Assembly: GCA_030744625.1 (NCBI GenBank)
Contig: JASLQF010000036.1
Coordinates: 1 to 36,305, forward strand
DNA from: Rhodospirillales bacterium
GTDB lineage: Bacteria; Pseudomonadota; Alphaproteobacteria; Rhodospirillales; JASLQF01
DNA: 36,305 bases
Reading direction: 5' to 3'
The notes beneath the pieces were generated by a model, which made no database searches, had not been told where the DNA came from, and worked only from the letters and a program-made list of their open reading frames with translations. The position numbers and the translations under genes are program-made. Shown one piece after another: positions 33,911-36,305 of this stretch. How positions within the stretch are numbered: position 1 is the stretch's first letter; each line of letters opens with the position of its first letter.

Positions 33911-34414
33911 ATGAGCGATGCGCCCACCATCGACGACCCTCGGAAGCCCGGCGGCGGCCAGGACCGGCCCGGCGTCATCGCCCGCCCGCCCCTCATCTAC
34001 CTCACCTTCCTCGCCGCCGGGCTGGGGCTCGACTATGGGTGGCCGGCCCCGTTCATGGCCGATGCCGCGCGCTATCCCCTGGGCGGCGCGCTGGCCGCCC
34101 TCGGCGTGGCCCTGGCCGTACTCTCTTTCCGGCGCTTCCGCGGTGCCGGCACCAACGTGCAGACGTGGAAACCTTCGACGGCGCTGGTCATCGAGGGACC
34201 GTTTCGTTTCTCGCGCAACCCCATCTACGTGGCCCTAACCCTGATCTACTGCGCCATCGGCGTGGCCGCCGATAGCGGGTGGGTGCTGGTGCTCGTCGTG
34301 CCGCTTCTCGCCGTCATGCGTTATGGCGTCATCGCCGCCGAGGAGCGCTACCTGGAAGCCAAGTTCGGCGACGCCTACCGGCACTACAAGGGGCGCGTCG
34401 GGCGCTGGCTGTGA
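33911..34414 (+). CDS. Isoprenylcysteine carboxyl methyltransferase family membrane protein
   Basis: A membrane methyltransferase-fold protein of 167 residues (ICMT/PEMT-like). Hydrophobic segments are at about 28-42, 57-76, 98-112 and 118-135. GPFRFSRNPIYVALTLIYCAIG and EERYLEAKFGDAYRHYKGRVGRWL are the family's SAM-binding motifs. Bacterial members have unknown substrates, perhaps a lipid. It follows the Spy-like gene on the same strand, so the two may be co-regulated by the MarR protein. Confidence 0.88.
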   Translation: MSDAPTIDDPRKPGGGQDRPGVIARPPLIYLTFLAAGLGLDYGWPAPFMADAARYPLGGALAALGVALAVLSFRRFRGAGTNVQTWKPSTALVIEGPFRFSRNPIYVALTLIYCAIGVAADSGWVLVLVVPLLAVMRYGVIAAEERYLEAKFGDAYRHYKGRVGRWL

Positions 34415-34427
34415 GGGACGGCGGCGC

Positions 34428-35060
34428 TCAGTAAATATCCGTCTTGTAGCGTTCCTGGAGATCCGCCTCGATTTCATCGGCGTCCTCGCCGGGCCTGCGC
34501 TGGTCGCGGATGATCTCGCCGTAGCGCGGAAAGTCGGCGCGCTCGATACGACTGTCGGGATCCCACAGGCGCGAACGCTTGAGCGCCTTGGCGCAGTGGA
34601 AGAACACCTCTTCGATGTCGACGCGAATGGCCAGCTTGGGCGCCTTGCCGCGCACCGCCATGCCCTGCAACAGCGCCGGATCCTCGACGATGGTGGCGCG
34701 GCCGTTGAGGCGCAGGGTCTCCTCGACGCCGGGCACCAGGAAAAGCAGGCCCACCGACGGGTTGGCCAGGATGTTGTACATGGAATCGGCGCGGCGGTTG
34801 CCCGGCCGGTCGGGAATGAGCACCGTGCGGTCGTCGACAACGGTGACGAAGCCCGGCGGATCGCCGCGCGGGCTGACGTCCGCCTTGCCGTCGGCGTCCA
34901 TGGTCCCCAGGCACAGGAACGGCGACAGCGAAATGAAGTGCCGGCAGTACTCGTCCAGACACGGCATCTCCTTGGTGGCGACGTGCGCCACCGGCTCGCC
35001 CATGCGCTGGCGCAGGGCGGCGCTGTCGCTGACGGGCGGCGGGGTTCCCTGATCGTCCAT
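34428..35060 (-). CDS. PPOX-type FMN flavoprotein (pyridoxamine 5'-phosphate oxidase family)
   Basis: A split-barrel flavoprotein of 210 residues that probably binds FMN. SPFLCLGTMDADGKADVSPRGDPPGFV is the family's first strand region. LLIPDRPGNRRADSMYNILANPSVGLLFLVPG is diagnostic for the MSMEG_1061-like group. The partner reaction is unknown. ATG at 35060 follows AAGGACA. It is convergent with the ICMT-like gene and faces the repeat-rich gap upstream. Confidence 0.88.
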   Translation of the reverse strand: MDDQGTPPPVSDSAALRQRMGEPVAHVATKEMPCLDEYCRHFISLSPFLCLGTMDADGKADVSPRGDPPGFVTVVDDRTVLIPDRPGNRRADSMYNILANPSVGLLFLVPGVEETLRLNGRATIVEDPALLQGMAVRGKAPKLAIRVDIEEVFFHCAKALKRSRLWDPDSRIERADFPRYGEIIRDQRRPGEDADEIEADLQERYKTDIY

Positions 35061-35410
35061 GGGGATGTCCTTTTTAAGGTGACGGTGGGCGTCAAAATCC
35101 AGAAGGACCCATTCAGAAATTGCCCGACGGACCCGGCATTTCTTTTCGCCCCCCTACGCGCGATAGCAGCCTTCTTGCTTGCCATTCCGATGTCCGCTTA
35201 GCGCCCAGGAGCGGACGTCGGGCGGTCCATGCCGCCAGGTCCGCTTTTAGCCACAAGCGGACATTTGAGTGCCCTTCATTAGTGTCCGCGAATTGGAGCA
35301 CTGCGATGCCGGTGGTGGAGCGCCGGCATGTTGCCTGCCGGACGGTATTGGAGCACGATCAACCCTGTTGAAGGAACTCAAATGGGGAATCCCAGCCAAG
35401 GGAGGAAACG
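35061..35410. other. Repeat-bearing gap between PPOX and GFA genes
   Basis: No gene is supported in this 350-base gap. Open frames here translate to the Arg/Ser-rich peptides usually produced by the GTCCGC palindromic repeats, so they were not called. The repeats are listed separately. The GFA ribosome-binding site GGGAGGAAAC is at the right end. Confidence 0.7.
35188..35287. repeat. GTCCGC-type palindromic repeat cluster 1
   Basis: CGATGTCCGCT (35188-35198) pairs with AGCGGACGTCG (35210-35220) with one G-T type mismatch. GTCCGCTT (35239-35246) pairs with AAGCGGAC (35255-35262). A further lone GTGTCCGC follows near 35281. This ATGTCCGCTT...AAGCGGACAT motif is a known dispersed intergenic palindrome family in proteobacteria. 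Confidence 0.8.
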
Positions 35411-35836
35411 ATGAGCGAACAGGTCATCGAAGGCGGTTGCCGCTGCGGGGCGGTGCGCTACCGTCTCCGCGGCTTGCCGCTGTTCACCCTGCACTGCCAT
35501 TGTGCCGACTGCCGGCGTTCGGCCGGCGGGCCGGTGCAGACGTGGATCAGCTACCCCAAGGACCAGGTGTCCTACGCGGCCGGCGAGCCCAACCGTCACC
35601 AGTCCTCGCCGGGCGTGTGGCGCGGCTTCTGCGCGGCCTGCGGCACGCCGCTCGTTTACGAGGCGACGCGCATCCCCGACGAGGTTCACATCCTGGTCGG
35701 CACCCTCGATTCCCACATCACGCTGGCGCCCGAGCGCCACGTCTGGTGGGAGGAAAAGGTGCCGTGGCTCGACTTCGACGACGATCTGCCCCGCTACGCG
35801 CGCTTCTCGCGCGGCGACGCCAAGCCGATCGCCTGA
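35411..35836 (+). CDS. GFA/CENP-V family zinc-binding protein
   Basis: A 141-residue Mss4-like fold protein, of the family named for glutathione-dependent formaldehyde-activating enzyme. The zinc-binding cysteines are in GGCRCGAVRY (CxC), LHCHCADCRRS (HCxxC) and CAACGTPLVYEA (CxxC). The real activity of most members is unknown, so formaldehyde detoxification should not be assumed. GGGAGGAAAC precedes ATG. Palindromic repeat clusters lie on both sides. Confidence 0.9.
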   Translation: MSEQVIEGGCRCGAVRYRLRGLPLFTLHCHCADCRRSAGGPVQTWISYPKDQVSYAAGEPNRHQSSPGVWRGFCAACGTPLVYEATRIPDEVHILVGTLDSHITLAPERHVWWEEKVPWLDFDDDLPRYARFSRGDAKPIA

Positions 35837-35887
35837 GGCGACGGCAGGGAACGGTCCGAACCGGACCTAAACGCCGACCTGTTATTT

Positions 35888-35953
35888 TGTCCGCCATACC
35901 CCAAGGAGCGGACATCGGGCCTCGGCATGTCTGCTTTCGGGGGTAAAGCGGAC
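35888..35953. repeat. GTCCGC-type palindromic repeat cluster 2
   Basis: TGTCCGC (35888-35894) pairs with GCGGACA (35908-35914). GTCTGCTTT (35929-35937) pairs with AAAGCGGAC (35945-35953) with one wobble. Same family as cluster 1, on the other side of the GFA gene. Confidence 0.75.
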
Positions 35954-36006
35954 GGAGATCAACGGCCCTCAGAACGTTCGCAGATAGCCAAAAGGAGACA
36001 TTAGAC

Positions 36007-36093
36007 ATGATCTCGAAACGAACCATGTCTAGCCGCATAGCCTTCCTAGAAACCCTCGCCCCAATCAAGTGCTGGACGAAGGAGGGGGATTAG
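36007..36093 (+). CDS. Possible short ORF (28 residues), maybe a broken gene start
   Basis: ATG at 36007 is preceded by AAAAGGAGAC at a fair spacing, and opens a 28-residue frame (MISKRTMSSRIAFLETLAPI...). An inverted repeat TAGACATG/CATGTCTA (36002-36009, 36024-36031) surrounds its start and could hide it in the mRNA. The frame ends abruptly; a protein-like sequence continues in the -1 frame. It may be the 5' part of a frameshifted gene. No family is recognised. Confidence 0.3.
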   Translation: MISKRTMSSRIAFLETLAPIKCWTKEGD

Positions 36094-36200
36094 ATTCCTT
36101 AGCCCAAATTTTCGCTTATTTGGACGATTGGCGCGGTGTCGGTGAAGTTTGGAATATCGCCCATCACTTCCTCGCCGTGTTCTCCGATCATTTGATGTAA
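36069..36200 (+). pseudogene. Protein-like fragment in the -1 frame of the short ORF
   Basis: From GTG 36069 to TAA 36200 the frame reads like ordinary protein (DSLAQIFAYLDDWRGVGEVW, then NIAHHFLAVFSDHLM). Reading through from the short ORF with one frame change would give a product of about 62 residues. This suggests a decayed or frameshifted small gene. No family is recognised, and a chance frame cannot be excluded. Confidence 0.3.
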
Positions 36201-36207
36201 GACATCC

Positions 36208-36305
36208 TGTCAACGGCGGAGCAAAATCAGTCCAAAAGGCGGAGTAAAACTCTACCACTTTGATGTTTACTCCGACGCGATGTTGCGGGTTGTCCCGGTA
36301 GTCCA
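36208..36305 (+). mobile_element. Likely left end of an IS21-family insertion sequence
   Basis: From TGTCAA at 36208 there are two spaced direct repeats of GGCGGAG (36215-36221 and 36238-36244), each followed by A/T-rich AAAA and then CAGTCC or CTCTACC. An inverted copy, TTTACTCCG (36266-36274), mirrors CGGAGTAAA (36240-36248). Multiple short terminal repeats beginning TGT are typical of IS21-type ends, with istA just beyond. The element runs off the window, so neither transposase nor other end is visible. Confidence 0.45.

Larger units (their letters stand above)
35837..36305. other. Right-edge non-core stretch with repeats and remnants
   Basis: These 469 bases hold no clear intact gene. 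From left to right they contain a second GTCCGC repeat cluster, a short reading frame with a good ribosome-binding site, a protein-like frame in another phase, and a likely IS21-type end running off the window. Composition is more AT-rich than the core genes. Confidence 0.6.

Noticed and set aside
35113-35371. Open frames in the gap before the GFA gene as small genes
   Set aside because: Their peptides are the Arg/Ser-rich translations usual for GTCCGC repeat sequence, with no ribosome-binding site or protein-like pattern.
36046-36258. 70-residue minus-strand frame at the right edge
   Set aside because: It crosses the likely IS end and the other reading frames, begins in repeat sequence, and shows no recognisable protein pattern.

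Overview
The window looks like a piece of alphaproteobacterial chromosome, most likely from a Rhodospirillales-type organism. The base composition is high-GC with strong G/C third-position preference. The gene orders aroA-cmk-rpsA-sppA-ihfB-lapA-pyrF-trpF-trpB-trpA-accD-folC and kdsD-lptC-lptA-lptB-rpoN-hpf-ptsN are classic alphaproteobacterial clusters. A TIGR02300 (FYDLN acid) protein and an NDUFA9-like complex I accessory protein, both characteristic of Alphaproteobacteria, support this.

Region 1 (about 1-12,934, all minus strand) is core metabolism and translation. AroA and Cmk lead into ribosomal protein S1, the SppA peptidase, IHF-beta, a LapA-domain membrane protein, an ornithine-cyclodeaminase-family enzyme, PyrF, TrpF, TrpB, TrpA, AccD and FolC. 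Several neighbours overlap by 4 bases (ATGA or GTGA), which suggests translational coupling. S1 carries an unusual Lys/Ala-rich tail of about 116 residues. The FolC start is non-canonical.

Region 2 (13,218-18,165) holds the TIGR02300 protein, tRNA-Ala(GGC), an OsmC/RidA pair, and a divergent three-gene TRAP transporter (DctP-DctQ-DctM). The transporter has a perfect GC-rich hairpin between the binding protein and the permeases.

Region 3 (18,178-21,832) holds a Bax-like glucosaminidase, a divergent 653-residue protein with a C-terminal cyclic-nucleotide-binding domain, and a small heat-shock protein.

Region 4 (21,909-28,994, minus strand) covers envelope biogenesis and sigma-54/PTS-Ntr: RNase D, KdsD, LptC, LptA, LptB, RpoN, long-form HPF and PtsN. 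A 57-bp near-perfect palindrome sits between kdsD and lptC.

Region 5 (29,030-36,305) is more accessory: tRNA-Leu(CAG), NDUFA9-like protein, a MarR regulator, a GST, an orphan TAXI binding protein, and a second MarR regulator. That regulator is divergent from a His-rich Spy/CpxP-like periplasmic protein across two nested palindromes. An ICMT-family methyltransferase, a PPOX-type flavoprotein and a GFA-family protein follow, the last bracketed by GTCCGC-type palindromic repeats. The right edge has short gene-remnant-like reading frames and what looks like the terminal repeats of an IS21-type element. No CRISPR array, defence island or wholly novel operon was recognised. The most interesting leads are the S1 tail, the lpt palindrome, the MarR/Spy-like divergent control region and the large cNMP-domain protein.
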